NCBI GenBank assembly: GCA_009780675.1
Contig: WQZP01000008.1
Coordinates: 1-64,000, forward strand
Length of the DNA: 64,000 bases
Reading direction: 5' to 3'
Source: Spirochaetaceae bacterium
GTDB lineage: Bacteria > Spirochaetota > Spirochaetia > CADAEX01
The notes under the pieces were generated by a model. It searched no databases, was not told the origin of the DNA, and worked only from the letters and a program-made list of their open reading frames with translations. The position numbers were made by a program, and so were the translations under genes. Positions 19,331-27,605 of the stretch are shown piece after piece (the stretch's first letter is position 1; every line of letters begins with the position of its first letter).

Positions 19331-21310
19331 ATGTATGAAATAATTGAAAAAATAATAAAAGTTCTTGTTGTAAAACGTGAAAATCCAGTAATAAACTTCA
19401 CATTTTTTAGTGACCAGCTTGCTTCTTACTTTGAATCAAACAGAGAGCATGTTGAAGCAAAAAATCTTGAAGAATTTATAAATTCAGCAATCCCTGCTAT
19501 TAAACGTATGGAAGCAGAAGAAGTTTGTACTATAGATTATGATGGTCCCAATATTCGTTCATTTCAGGTACATAAATATTACAGGCAACTTGTAATGAAA
19601 CACTATAAAATAATTGAAGAAAGACCAGAGTGCGCTTTTCCGGATCAAAAAACTTTTAGTTTTTCTATCCACAATGACTGGCTTATTTCTTATAATGCAC
19701 AGCAAAATTTTATGGAAGCTCCAGAACTTGTTAATAACGATAGGGGAAAAATTTTAGCAATTACATTTGGAGAAGGGGTATCCAGTATTATAATTCCTCC
19801 GGAAATTGTAAATACGACACTTTTTGATATTGTTTTGAAAAAAGTCCACCTTTATGTGCAAAACCAGAATAACTTTGCATATCTTGGCCGGTATTTAAAT
19901 AAAGCATTTGAAAAAAGTGAAGGTGCTGTAAAAACTATGATGCAATCAATGCTAAGTGGCCCACCTGGGTTCAGAGAGCATATAAGAAAACCAGAGGATT
20001 TTTCCTTTAAGTTTTTTTCATATTTATCTAATAAGGTTATTAAAGACTTATCTGGTAAAAGTGAGAAAACAGCTCCGGATATAGCTAATTATCAGGCAAT
20101 GGCGCTTTTAAGGGCTTTTACAACTTATGGAAGAGCTTCTTCGCAAAAAGATGCTCAAAAAATATCTGATATGAAGGATCTTTCATTTAAAGTAAAAAAA
20201 CCTCCATATATATTTAGTACAGCAGAGATGTTTGAATTAAAAGATAATGTAGGAACCCCTTATAGCAAGAAATATTCTAATGAATTTGTAACGGAATTTA
20301 TAAATAAAGCGACAACACGAAAAGAAAAAGAAGATCTCCCTTCTCTTGTAAAAGTATCGGCAGACCCAAAAAAAGAATATTATATTGCTCGCGATATGGT
20401 GCCGCAAGTATTTCTTAAAACACTTGTAGAGAGCAGTAAAGAGATAAAAGATAAATACTTTAAAGAGTGGGAACAACTTTTGCGTAAATATAAAACAAAT
20501 AGAGATATGCAAAACGATATTACTTTTAATGAATCGCTTAACGTGCTTCTCAAGAGTGATTATAAACTTCTTAATGCTCTTTTAAATCCCGATCTTATAT
20601 ATCTTGCAAACAGGCTATCTACTGCAAATAAAAATATAAAAATGTCTGTTGATTCATGTTTTTCGGAGCCGGGAAAATTTAGATCTCTTGATAAATTACT
20701 TAATATTGACAGAGAAGATTTTATAAAAGAAATAAGAGCAACTCTTCCTTTGCATTACAGCGTCCCTTTTTTTGGCAGGCTAATAAGTCTTTTTATTTCA
20801 ATGCTTTTCAAAAAAAATGGAGGCAAGAAAGCAGAGTCAGGCGATATATCCAATCAGGATAAAAGAACAAATGTTGATGGCGAAGAAGTTTTTCAGGAAT
20901 TTGGTTCAGCTCTTAATGAAAATGAAAATTCTAAAAAGGCTGCTTCTGTTAAAGCTGACAAAAACCAGGATTTTTTAAGCTCCATAAGCAACCTTAGAAA
21001 TAAATATCTTTCACCTGGCAAAGATCTGGAGCAAACACTGGAAGAACTTATTGAAAAATGGAATTTTATGGTAGACAAAACAGCAAGAAAAAATCTTACG
21101 CTGGATATTAATTCTTTGATAAAAGGTTTTTTGCGGAGTAGAAAGCGTGTTTTAGTCCGTTATAAGACGCTGAATGAAAAAAGGATATCTGAGTTGACTG
21201 ATGATCTTTTAATACAAATGACAAATCTAGGTATTAAAAACAAGGATGCTTTCAGGGTGTATATTGAGCTTTATATGCTAAAGCTGCTTGGTAATATGAG
21301 GACGCTTTAA
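19331..21310 (+). CDS. Large spirochaete protein, DUF5312-like
   Basis: A 659-aa protein with no catalytic motif I can see. It is rich in charged helices, with a short hydrophobic patch near residue 480 (YSVPFFGRLISLFISMLF) followed by a low-complexity Lys/Ser/Asp linker (about 495-545), and a C-terminal helical domain. It resembles the long DUF5312 proteins known to me only from Treponema and relatives (from memory). Immediate linkage to ispH suggests a shared transcript. Localisation is uncertain: there is no signal peptide, and the single hydrophobic patch may be a membrane-associating helix. Confidence 0.75.
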   Translation: MYEIIEKIIKVLVVKRENPVINFTFFSDQLASYFESNREHVEAKNLEEFINSAIPAIKRMEAEEVCTIDYDGPNIRSFQVHKYYRQLVMKHYKIIEERPECAFPDQKTFSFSIHNDWLISYNAQQNFMEAPELVNNDRGKILAITFGEGVSSIIIPPEIVNTTLFDIVLKKVHLYVQNQNNFAYLGRYLNKAFEKSEGAVKTMMQSMLSGPPGFREHIRKPEDFSFKFFSYLSNKVIKDLSGKSEKTAPDIANYQAMALLRAFTTYGRASSQKDAQKISDMKDLSFKVKKPPYIFSTAEMFELKDNVGTPYSKKYSNEFVTEFINKATTRKEKEDLPSLVKVSADPKKEYYIARDMVPQVFLKTLVESSKEIKDKYFKEWEQLLRKYKTNRDMQNDITFNESLNVLLKSDYKLLNALLNPDLIYLANRLSTANKNIKMSVDSCFSEPGKFRSLDKLLNIDREDFIKEIRATLPLHYSVPFFGRLISLFISMLFKKNGGKKAESGDISNQDKRTNVDGEEVFQEFGSALNENENSKKAASVKADKNQDFLSSISNLRNKYLSPGKDLEQTLEELIEKWNFMVDKTARKNLTLDINSLIKGFLRSRKRVLVRYKTLNEKRISELTDDLLIQMTNLGIKNKDAFRVYIELYMLKLLGNMRTL

Positions 21311-21341
21311 AGCCTGATTACAAAGTCTGGCAAATACTATT

Positions 21342-22043
21342 TTAAAAAGCGCCTCTGAAAAATGCAGGAATTTGGTGTTGCTTGAGTATTTCAAGAAAAA
21401 TTTTATATTCTTCTTCTGAGTATGGGGTTATGTCAGAGTATCCCTTATCCAGGGTATTTTTATTTGAAAACTTATTTAAGGTATATTTCCTGCACCCTTT
21501 TGCCATAAAAGCAATTTCCTCCATATCTTTATGTTCTATAATTCCCGGCGCCAGAGTTGTTCTGAATTCATACATAATGTTGCTTTCCATAATTGCTCTT
21601 ATGGAGTTATTTATTTTTTCTGCAATATTCTGGTCATAAAAATCGCCTGTAAGCATATTATATTTTTCGGGAGTTGTTTTTATATCCATTGCAATATAAT
21701 CAGGATTAGCATCAAATAATCTTTCAGTAAGAATTCCATTTGTATCCAGTTTAACACTTTTTACGCCATTGGATCTTATTTCTCTTACCAGATCCGGGAG
21801 ATCTTTATAAATAAGGGGCTCTCCGCCGCTTATGCATACTCCTTGAAGAATATTTTTTCTTTTATTTATATATTTGATTATTTCTTCAATTGGGAGAAGA
21901 TTTTTTTCATCTTCAAGTACAAGGTCTTTGTTGTGGCAGAACGGGCAACGCAAATTACAGCCAGGCAAAAAAATAGTGCATGCAATTTTTTCAGGATAAT
22001 CTATTAGTGTTGTTTTAAGAAAAGCTGCTTTGGTTATTTGCAT
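21342..22043 (-). CDS. nrdG: Anaerobic ribonucleotide reductase activating protein NrdG
   Basis: Radical SAM activase that installs the glycyl radical on NrdD. The cluster motif CNLRCPFCHN is near residue 30, then CISGGEPLIY (SAM-binding GGE motif) and the KLDTNG segment. I chose ATG 22043 (MQITKAAFLKTTLIDYPEK), which is the family N terminus; an in-frame GTG at 22070 would add nine residues. It is 89 bp downstream of the glycyl-radical/glutaredoxin gene, the separating gap being a GC-rich repeat patch. It closes the nrdR-nrdD-grx-nrdG cluster. Confidence 0.93.
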   Translation of the reverse strand: MQITKAAFLKTTLIDYPEKIACTIFLPGCNLRCPFCHNKDLVLEDEKNLLPIEEIIKYINKRKNILQGVCISGGEPLIYKDLPDLVREIRSNGVKSVKLDTNGILTERLFDANPDYIAMDIKTTPEKYNMLTGDFYDQNIAEKINNSIRAIMESNIMYEFRTTLAPGIIEHKDMEEIAFMAKGCRKYTLNKFSNKNTLDKGYSDITPYSEEEYKIFLEILKQHQIPAFFRGAF

Positions 22044-22065
22044 AGCTAAATAAATTAGTGGCTGC

Positions 22066-22131
22066 GACACGGATGCCGCGTCATGCGCTGCGGCACGGAT
22101 GCCACGATAAAGCGCAGCATCCGGCTACAGG
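22066..22131. repeat. GC-rich REP-like inverted/direct repeat patch
   Basis: Between nrdG and the glutaredoxin gene, CACGGATGCC occurs twice (about 22069 and 22093), along with a related GCATCCGG in opposite orientation and GCGCTGCGGC/GCGCAGC arms. This gives several overlapping hairpins in an otherwise AT-rich neighbourhood. The composition and GGATGC cores recall repetitive extragenic palindromes. No gene is present. Confidence 0.55.
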
Positions 22132-22647
22132 TTAAACAGTACAAAAAGCTAAAGAAGAAGATGCTGATTCTTTTAAATCTTTTATATTTCTTGCTCTGTA
22201 AATTTCTTTTCTCTGATTATTTGAAAAAATTACAGTTGGCACAGAAAGTATGCCCTTCTCTCTTGCAATAGATATTCCATCAGGAGTATCTACATCAACA
22301 GCCTCTCCATTGATTTCAAGTTTATCAAGATATTTTTTTACAGAAGGACAGCTGGGGCATGTTTTTCTGAAAAAATAAGAGTAAGATGATATTTCATCTT
22401 CGCTTTTCTGCTCAAATGGATTGACATTTTTTTCTTCATCATTATTAGTCCAAACAACTTTTTCGTTATGCAGGCTGGAAAAACACACTCTATGATTGTA
22501 TTCTTCCCTTTTTCCCTTATTCCAGTTTTTTACAGCCCTGTAATAACCTACAATTCTCGTATAAACTTCTGTTTCCCTCCCTTTTACTTCTGAAAGTTCT
22601 TTTTCCAGAAGATTTATTTCATCCTCAATTTTTTTGACCCTATCCAT
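22132..22647 (-). CDS. Detached NrdD glycyl-radical loop fused to glutaredoxin
   Basis: A 171-aa protein. Residues 1-25 are a coiled-coil-like helix. Residues 29-53 (VYTRIVGYYRAVKNWNKGK) are the glycyl-radical segment normally at the very C terminus of class III NrdD, with Gly34 the radical site. Residues 92-171 are a glutaredoxin/NrdH-like fold with CPSC (97-100) and the cis-Pro motif VPTVIF. The catalytic NrdD body ends just upstream without a glycyl-radical motif. The two frames are joined by an eight-G run; with seven Gs they would read as one protein. Thus this is either a separate subunit made from its own ATG (the G-run serves as ribosome binding site), a frameshift product, or half of a gene split by a homopolymer change or sequencing error. 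Confidence 0.8.
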   Translation of the reverse strand: MDRVKKIEDEINLLEKELSEVKGRETEVYTRIVGYYRAVKNWNKGKREEYNHRVCFSSLHNEKVVWTNNDEEKNVNPFEQKSEDEISSYSYFFRKTCPSCPSVKKYLDKLEINGEAVDVDTPDGISIAREKGILSVPTVIFSNNQRKEIYRARNIKDLKESASSSLAFCTV

Positions 22648-22648
22648 A

Positions 22649-24784
22649 TTAGTTCCCCCCCCTGTTGTCGATAGTTTGTTTTAATATTTCTTTTTTTTCT
22701 TCGTTAAGTTTTCTAATTTCATGTTTTATTTTTTCTTTTTCTTCTTCCCTGCATTTAGGGCAGTTAAAGTGTTCTCCCTGAAGATAACCATGAATCTGAC
22801 ATACTGAAAATGTTGGCGATATTGTAAAGTAGGGCAGCCTGTAGTTTGATGAAATTGTTTTTACAAGTTCTCTGCAGGAACTCCAGTCATCAAGAGCTTC
22901 GCCTATGAATGCATGAAAAACTGTTCCACCTGTATATTTTACCTGAAGCTCATCCTGATGATCGAGCGCTTCAAAAACATCTTCTGTATAATCTACAGGA
23001 AGCTGGGTGGAGTTTGTATAATATGGGTCTTTATCTCCGGATGTAACTATATCCGGGTATCTCTCCTTATCATGCCTTGCAAGTCTGTAGCTTGTGCTTT
23101 CTGCTGGAGTTGCCTCAAGATTAAAAAGATCTCCTGTCTCTTCCTGAAATTCTGAAAGTTTATTTCTCATAAAATCAAGAATTTCGATTGCAAACCCTTT
23201 TGCTTCTGGTACAGATATATCTTTGCCCATAAAGTTAAGAAGACATTCATTCATCCCTGTTATTCCAATTGTTGAAAAATGGTTGTCAAGGTGCTTAAGA
23301 TATCTTTTTGTATATGGGAAAAGGCCAGTATGAAGAAGATGATTTATAACTTTTCTTTTGATTTTTAGAGATTTTGCCGCAACTTCCATTAAATCCGAAA
23401 GGCGTTTAAAAAATTCGTTTTTTGAACTGGAAAGATACCCGATCCTTGGCATATTTATCGTTACTACTCCAATCGAGCCTGTAAACTCATCTGATCCAAA
23501 AAGACCGCCGCCCCGTTTTCTTAATTCCCTTTTATCGAGCTGCAGCCTGCAGCACATGGACCTTACATCTCCGGGATTAAGATCGCTGTTTATAAAATTC
23601 TGAAAATATGGTGTGCCGTATTTTGCTGTCATTTCAAAAAGAAGCTTTGCATTTTCACTATCCCAGTCAAAACTTTTTGTAATATTATATGTTGGTATAG
23701 GATACTGGAAGCCTCTTCCATTTGCATCGCCGTTAAGCATAAGCTGGATAAAACACTTGTTTATAATATCCATCTCTCTCTGGCAATCGCCATAGGTAAA
23801 ATCCTGTTCATCGCCACCAACAATTGCTTTTATACTTTTAAGATCATCAGGAACTGTCCAGTCAAGCGTTATGTTTGTAAAAGGAGCCTGGCTTCCCCAT
23901 CTTGAAGGGGTATTTACTCCAAACACAAAGCTTTGAAGACACTGTTTGATCTGATCCTCTGTGAGGTTGTCTTTTTTTACAAAAGGGGCAAGATAAGTAT
24001 CAAAGCTGGAAAGCGCCTGCGCCCCTGCCCACTCATTTTGCATTATACCCAAAAAATTGACAGTCTGCTGTATAAGTGTAGAAAGGTGCTTTGATGGCTT
24101 GGATGTTATTTTATCCGGCACTCCTCCAAGCCCTTCCTGTATAAGCTGCCTGAGGGACCACCCTGCGCAATACCCCGAAAACATGGAAAGATCATGAAGA
24201 TGAAAATCCGCTTCCCTGTGTGCTATTGATACATCATCAGGATATATATTTTTAAGCCAATAGTTTGCTGTTATTGCACCTGAGTTGTGGAGAATAAGCC
24301 CACCAAGTGAAAAATTTACATTTGCATTTTCATTTACACGCCAGTCAGACTGTAAAAGATAGCCATCCATTGTGTTATTGATATCAAGCATTAGCTTTTT
24401 TGCATCGCGCATTGCTTCATGCTTTGCTCTGTATATGATATATGCTTTAGCTATTTCTGGTAGATTTGCTTCTATGAGTACTGTTTCAACAATATCCTGA
24501 ATTTCTTCAACAGCAGGAATAGAGTTTGTATGCCTTTTTCCCATCATTTCCTTGATTTTTTTCTCTGTATTATCTGCAAGTAATTCTGTAAGCTCTTTAT
24601 CTTCCTTATTTTTTGTATAAAATATTGCTTTTCCTATAGCGTTTGTAATTCTACGCCTGTCATATTGCTCTATTTTGCCATCTCTTTTTGCAATTTGGCG
24701 AATAACTGTAAAATTTCTTTCTTCTTTATCTTTGAGATCAAGAATTTCTTTCCAATCCCTGCTATTACTAATACTCAAAACCAT
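22649..24784 (-). CDS. nrdD: Anaerobic ribonucleoside-triphosphate reductase NrdD (catalytic body)
   Basis: Class III ribonucleotide reductase making dNTPs without oxygen. It has an N-terminal ATP-cone (VIRQIAKRDGKIEQYDRRRITNAI..., residues 26-120) and the ten-stranded barrel with VNTPSRWGSQAPFTNITLDW and DVRSMCCRLQLD. The C-terminal zinc site appears as CQIHGYLQGEHFNCPKC. Normally the RVxGY glycyl-radical loop follows; here the frame ends 35 residues after the zinc site at ...NRGGN, and the loop is in the next reading frame. The start is ATG 24784 or the adjacent GTG 24787, six to nine bp after nrdR. 711 aa. Confidence 0.93.
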   Translation of the reverse strand: MVLSISNSRDWKEILDLKDKEERNFTVIRQIAKRDGKIEQYDRRRITNAIGKAIFYTKNKEDKELTELLADNTEKKIKEMMGKRHTNSIPAVEEIQDIVETVLIEANLPEIAKAYIIYRAKHEAMRDAKKLMLDINNTMDGYLLQSDWRVNENANVNFSLGGLILHNSGAITANYWLKNIYPDDVSIAHREADFHLHDLSMFSGYCAGWSLRQLIQEGLGGVPDKITSKPSKHLSTLIQQTVNFLGIMQNEWAGAQALSSFDTYLAPFVKKDNLTEDQIKQCLQSFVFGVNTPSRWGSQAPFTNITLDWTVPDDLKSIKAIVGGDEQDFTYGDCQREMDIINKCFIQLMLNGDANGRGFQYPIPTYNITKSFDWDSENAKLLFEMTAKYGTPYFQNFINSDLNPGDVRSMCCRLQLDKRELRKRGGGLFGSDEFTGSIGVVTINMPRIGYLSSSKNEFFKRLSDLMEVAAKSLKIKRKVINHLLHTGLFPYTKRYLKHLDNHFSTIGITGMNECLLNFMGKDISVPEAKGFAIEILDFMRNKLSEFQEETGDLFNLEATPAESTSYRLARHDKERYPDIVTSGDKDPYYTNSTQLPVDYTEDVFEALDHQDELQVKYTGGTVFHAFIGEALDDWSSCRELVKTISSNYRLPYFTISPTFSVCQIHGYLQGEHFNCPKCREEEKEKIKHEIRKLNEEKKEILKQTIDNRGGN
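22655..22662. repeat. C8 (G8 on coding strand) tract at the nrdD / glycyl-radical ORF junction
   Basis: Eight C on the plus strand, a few bases before the nrdD stop codon and 7 nt upstream of the ATG of the glycyl-radical/glutaredoxin frame. Deleting one base makes the two frames continuous. Confidence 0.95.
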
Positions 24785-24793
24785 CACTCCACT

Positions 24794-25261
24794 TTATTTT
24801 TCATATTTCCCTGTGAAATTTTCTATTTCACTTATGAACTCACTTACATTATTGAACATTCTGTAAACAGAGGCAAATCTTACATAAGCAACCTTGTCTA
24901 TATTAAAAAGGTGTTTAAGAACAAGGTCTCCAACTTCGCCTGCTGTAATTTCCATACTGTTTTTCCCTATCATATATGCTTCATCTTCTATCATTTGAAG
25001 CAATTCTTCTGCTTTCGCTGTTGGAACAGGCCTTTTTTCAAGAGATTTTCCAAGCCCTCTTGCTATTTTAGTTATATCAAAAGGTTCTCTGCTTCCATCT
25101 TTTTTTATAACCATAAGTTTTTTTTCTTCTATCTGCTCGTAAGAAGTAAAACGGTACTTACAGTCATAACACTCCCGCCGCCTTCTTATTGCAGTGCCGG
25201 AAATGTTTTGTCTTGTTTCTACTACTTTGTCTTCAAGACTACCACAATAAGGACAGCGCAT
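24794..25261 (-). CDS. nrdR: Transcriptional repressor NrdR
   Basis: A 155-aa ATP/dATP-sensing repressor of ribonucleotide reductase genes. It has a zinc ribbon MRCPYCGSLEDKVVETRQ...CYDCKYRFTSYE (residues 1-41) followed by an ATP-cone (VIKKDGSREPFDITKIARGL). It is first gene of the nrd cluster, a few bases before nrdD, and sits under its own predicted boxes. Confidence 0.97.
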   Translation of the reverse strand: MRCPYCGSLEDKVVETRQNISGTAIRRRRECYDCKYRFTSYEQIEEKKLMVIKKDGSREPFDITKIARGLGKSLEKRPVPTAKAEELLQMIEDEAYMIGKNSMEITAGEVGDLVLKHLFNIDKVAYVRFASVYRMFNNVSEFISEIENFTGKYEK

Positions 25262-25290
25262 CTCTATACAACCTTATCGGCTTTAAAAGC

Positions 25291-25348
25291 CCTTTATATA
25301 TAGCGTTTTTATTCAATAAATAGTATGATAATACACTATATCTTGTGT
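25291..25348 (-). promoter_or_regulatory. NrdR boxes and promoter of the nrd cluster
   Basis: ACACTATATCTTGTGT (25333-25348) matches the NrdR-box pattern ACACwATATATwGTGT closely. A weaker second copy, CCTTTATATATAGCGT, is at 25291-25306. The centres are 42 bp apart, a whole number of helical turns. On the minus strand TTGAAA, 17 bp, TATCAT overlaps the first box, so NrdR bound there would block RNA polymerase. Confidence 0.75.
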
Positions 25349-25386
25349 TTCAAGTATGGTAATTGATTTTTTAGGTAAATTTAAAT

Positions 25387-26481
25387 TTATTTATTCAGAA
25401 TATACGAAGTTATTTTATCCCCAAATGCTTTTGTACTTAAAATATTATCAGCTGATTTATCTTCTGAGAGTTCATAAGTGGTATAACCATCGCTAAAGAG
25501 CTTAAAAAGGGAATCCCAGATAATTTTTCCCTCTTTTTTTAGCCCAAAAAGCTTGTCAAAAAGGAGAGCAACACTTCCTATCATTGAGTAAGGATTTGCA
25601 ATGTTTTTTCCCGCAATATCAGGGGCAGAACCATGTGCTGCTTCTACATATCCTTTTTTTGCTCCAATACATGCAGATGGCATAAGCCCCATGGAGCCTA
25701 AAATACCTCCTGCCTGGTCTGTAATTATATCGCCCTGCATATTTTCCAAAAGCATTACGCCATTAAACTGCCTGGGGTTGATCATAAGTTGATACGCAGC
25801 ATTATCAACAAGTATTGATCTATATGGAACTTCCGGGTACTTTTCTCTCACAGAATCTACAACAGCGCTCCAAAACCGCGAGGTAGCAAGAACGTTCGAT
25901 TTGTGAACATTCGTTAAAAGAGAGCCCCCTTTTTTTGCTTCTTCAAATGCTATTATTGCGATCCGTTCAACTTGCTCCCATGTATAAACGCAATCATCGC
26001 TTGAGTATTTCATGCCTGTTGATTCACCTTCGGTTTTTTTGCCAAAATAGATCCCGCCAATAAGCTCCCGCAGCATAAGTATGTCTATTCCATCACAAAT
26101 AATGTTTTTTTTCAGAGGAGAAAAATGAGCAAGCTCTTTGGGAAGTTTTACAGGTCTATAATTAGCATAGGTCTCGTATCTTTTTCGTAGTGGAAGAAGA
26201 GCCCCTGTTTCGGGCCTTAAATTTGTGGGGATTTTATTCATTTCTTCTATAGAAAGCCCTACAGGTCCTTTTATAATAGCATCGGCTTTGTCGCAAATTT
26301 CTATTGTTTCTTCTGGAAAAGGGGAGCCATGGGAAAAATAAGCAACAGCTCCAAATGGGGCATAAAGCAGTTCAAACTGATGATCGAATTTTTCTTCAAC
26401 AGCTTTAAGTGCCTTAATACCTTCTGCCACTATTTCCGGCCCAATTCCATCTCCTTCAAGTACTGCAATAAGTTTTTTCAA
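25387..26481 (-). CDS. leuB: 3-isopropylmalate dehydrogenase
   Basis: NAD-dependent oxidative decarboxylation in leucine biosynthesis. The 364-aa protein has the family N terminus (LIAVLEGDGIGPEIV), LRELIGGIYFG near residue 140, the NAD-site HGSAPDIAGKNIANP near 280, and the catalytic Tyr and Lys segments (TGMKYSSDD; VHKSNVL). No other leu gene is nearby, so the pathway is either completed elsewhere or the enzyme acts on a related malate. The LREL signature favours LeuB over tartrate or homoisocitrate enzymes. Confidence 0.92.
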   Translation of the reverse strand: MKKLIAVLEGDGIGPEIVAEGIKALKAVEEKFDHQFELLYAPFGAVAYFSHGSPFPEETIEICDKADAIIKGPVGLSIEEMNKIPTNLRPETGALLPLRKRYETYANYRPVKLPKELAHFSPLKKNIICDGIDILMLRELIGGIYFGKKTEGESTGMKYSSDDCVYTWEQVERIAIIAFEEAKKGGSLLTNVHKSNVLATSRFWSAVVDSVREKYPEVPYRSILVDNAAYQLMINPRQFNGVMLLENMQGDIITDQAGGILGSMGLMPSACIGAKKGYVEAAHGSAPDIAGKNIANPYSMIGSVALLFDKLFGLKKEGKIIWDSLFKLFSDGYTTYELSEDKSADNILSTKAFGDKITSYILNK

Positions 26482-26588
26482 TTATAATGCCTCTTTTTGT
26501 ATTATAAACCACACTTGTATAATTATATACTAGATTATACAGTGCTTTTTTGAGGCTGTAAATAAGCGAACATTTCAGCAATGGGCGG

Positions 26589-27605
26589 CTACTGATACAC
26601 AAAGCGCTTAGAGTGGCGTATAGCAATTCCTTCAAAGTCTCCGACAGGGCTAAAGAGGTCCCGCAGCCCTTTTGGAAGCACTTCTTCGGGTACTTCGTCA
26701 GATATGGTAAGTCGCCCTGCTTCTGCCTGTTTTTCTCCCAGATGATAAATATAATTCACTGCCTCAGAAACAACAGAGCCGGTTTTTCCAGGCGCGCGAA
26801 AAAGGGTTTTACCGTAGTGCATTGCAAAGGTAAAATCAACTGGATGTGAAATGCCCAGCTTCTCAACACAGATAATACGGCTGTTCAGAATAACTTTAAG
26901 GGCTGCTTCAATAGCTGCCATAGCATTAGGTGCTCTGGCTGGGACAAGAAAGAGACAAGTGTTTTCCTTGTCCATCCAGAGCAGGGCATCTGCATTACTG
27001 AGAGCCTGCTGCAACACATCACGCAGCCGGTTTTTTACAGCATTAAAAGCAGCTTCTCTTGCCTGGGATTTTATGGGGAGAGACACAAAAAGAAAGAAAA
27101 AGGGTGCAGTTGCTCCAGAGTGTATTGATTTCCAGCCCTCAAATTTACTGGTAGGCAGTTTTACTTTGCTTGAAGGTGATGTAGCGCTTTTTTGTTTTCC
27201 CATAGATTGAGACTGGTCTTTTGCAGTGCTACTAGGAGCTTTCGCTTTAGAAATATTAGAAAAAGCAATGTCAAAACGCTTTTTGTTCAAGCCCTTTTTA
27301 ACAAGAGCAGGGCCAATATAATCGCAAGCGCTATCAAAGAAAAATAAAGCAGGGTCTTCGGCAGCGCCCTTTGGATCAATGATACCCCAAAAAGAACCAG
27401 GTCGGCTTTTTTTAAGCGAGCCAAGAATCTTTTTTAATTCGGAAGAGGAAAGGCTGGAAATATCAAGATAAACCTGATCATTTGCCTGAATTTCGCTTAT
27501 CTCCAGTATCTTCATGTTATGCGGGAGTTGCAGCACTTTGGCCCAGGTTGATTTATCGCTCAGCCCAAGGCTAGCAGGTTTTTGTGATGAAAATATATAA
27601 ATCAT
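26589..27605 (-). CDS. Cyclase-homology protein, probably catalytically degenerate
   Basis: A 338-aa protein. The N-terminal 140 residues are unrecognised, followed by a Ser/Lys-rich linker (SSTAKDQSQSMGKQKSATSPSSK). The C-terminal domain (about 160-330) looks like a class III nucleotidyl-cyclase or CHASE-like fold: KNRLRDVLQQAL...DALLWMDKENTCLFLVPA, AMAAIEAALKVIL, HPVDFTFAMHYG. It lacks the metal-binding Asp pair. It overlaps the upstream cyclase-like gene by 4 bp (ATGA), so the two are probably partners. Confidence 0.6.
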   Translation of the reverse strand: MIYIFSSQKPASLGLSDKSTWAKVLQLPHNMKILEISEIQANDQVYLDISSLSSSELKKILGSLKKSRPGSFWGIIDPKGAAEDPALFFFDSACDYIGPALVKKGLNKKRFDIAFSNISKAKAPSSTAKDQSQSMGKQKSATSPSSKVKLPTSKFEGWKSIHSGATAPFFFLFVSLPIKSQAREAAFNAVKNRLRDVLQQALSNADALLWMDKENTCLFLVPARAPNAMAAIEAALKVILNSRIICVEKLGISHPVDFTFAMHYGKTLFRAPGKTGSVVSEAVNYIYHLGEKQAEAGRLTISDEVPEEVLPKGLRDLFSPVGDFEGIAIRHSKRFVYQ

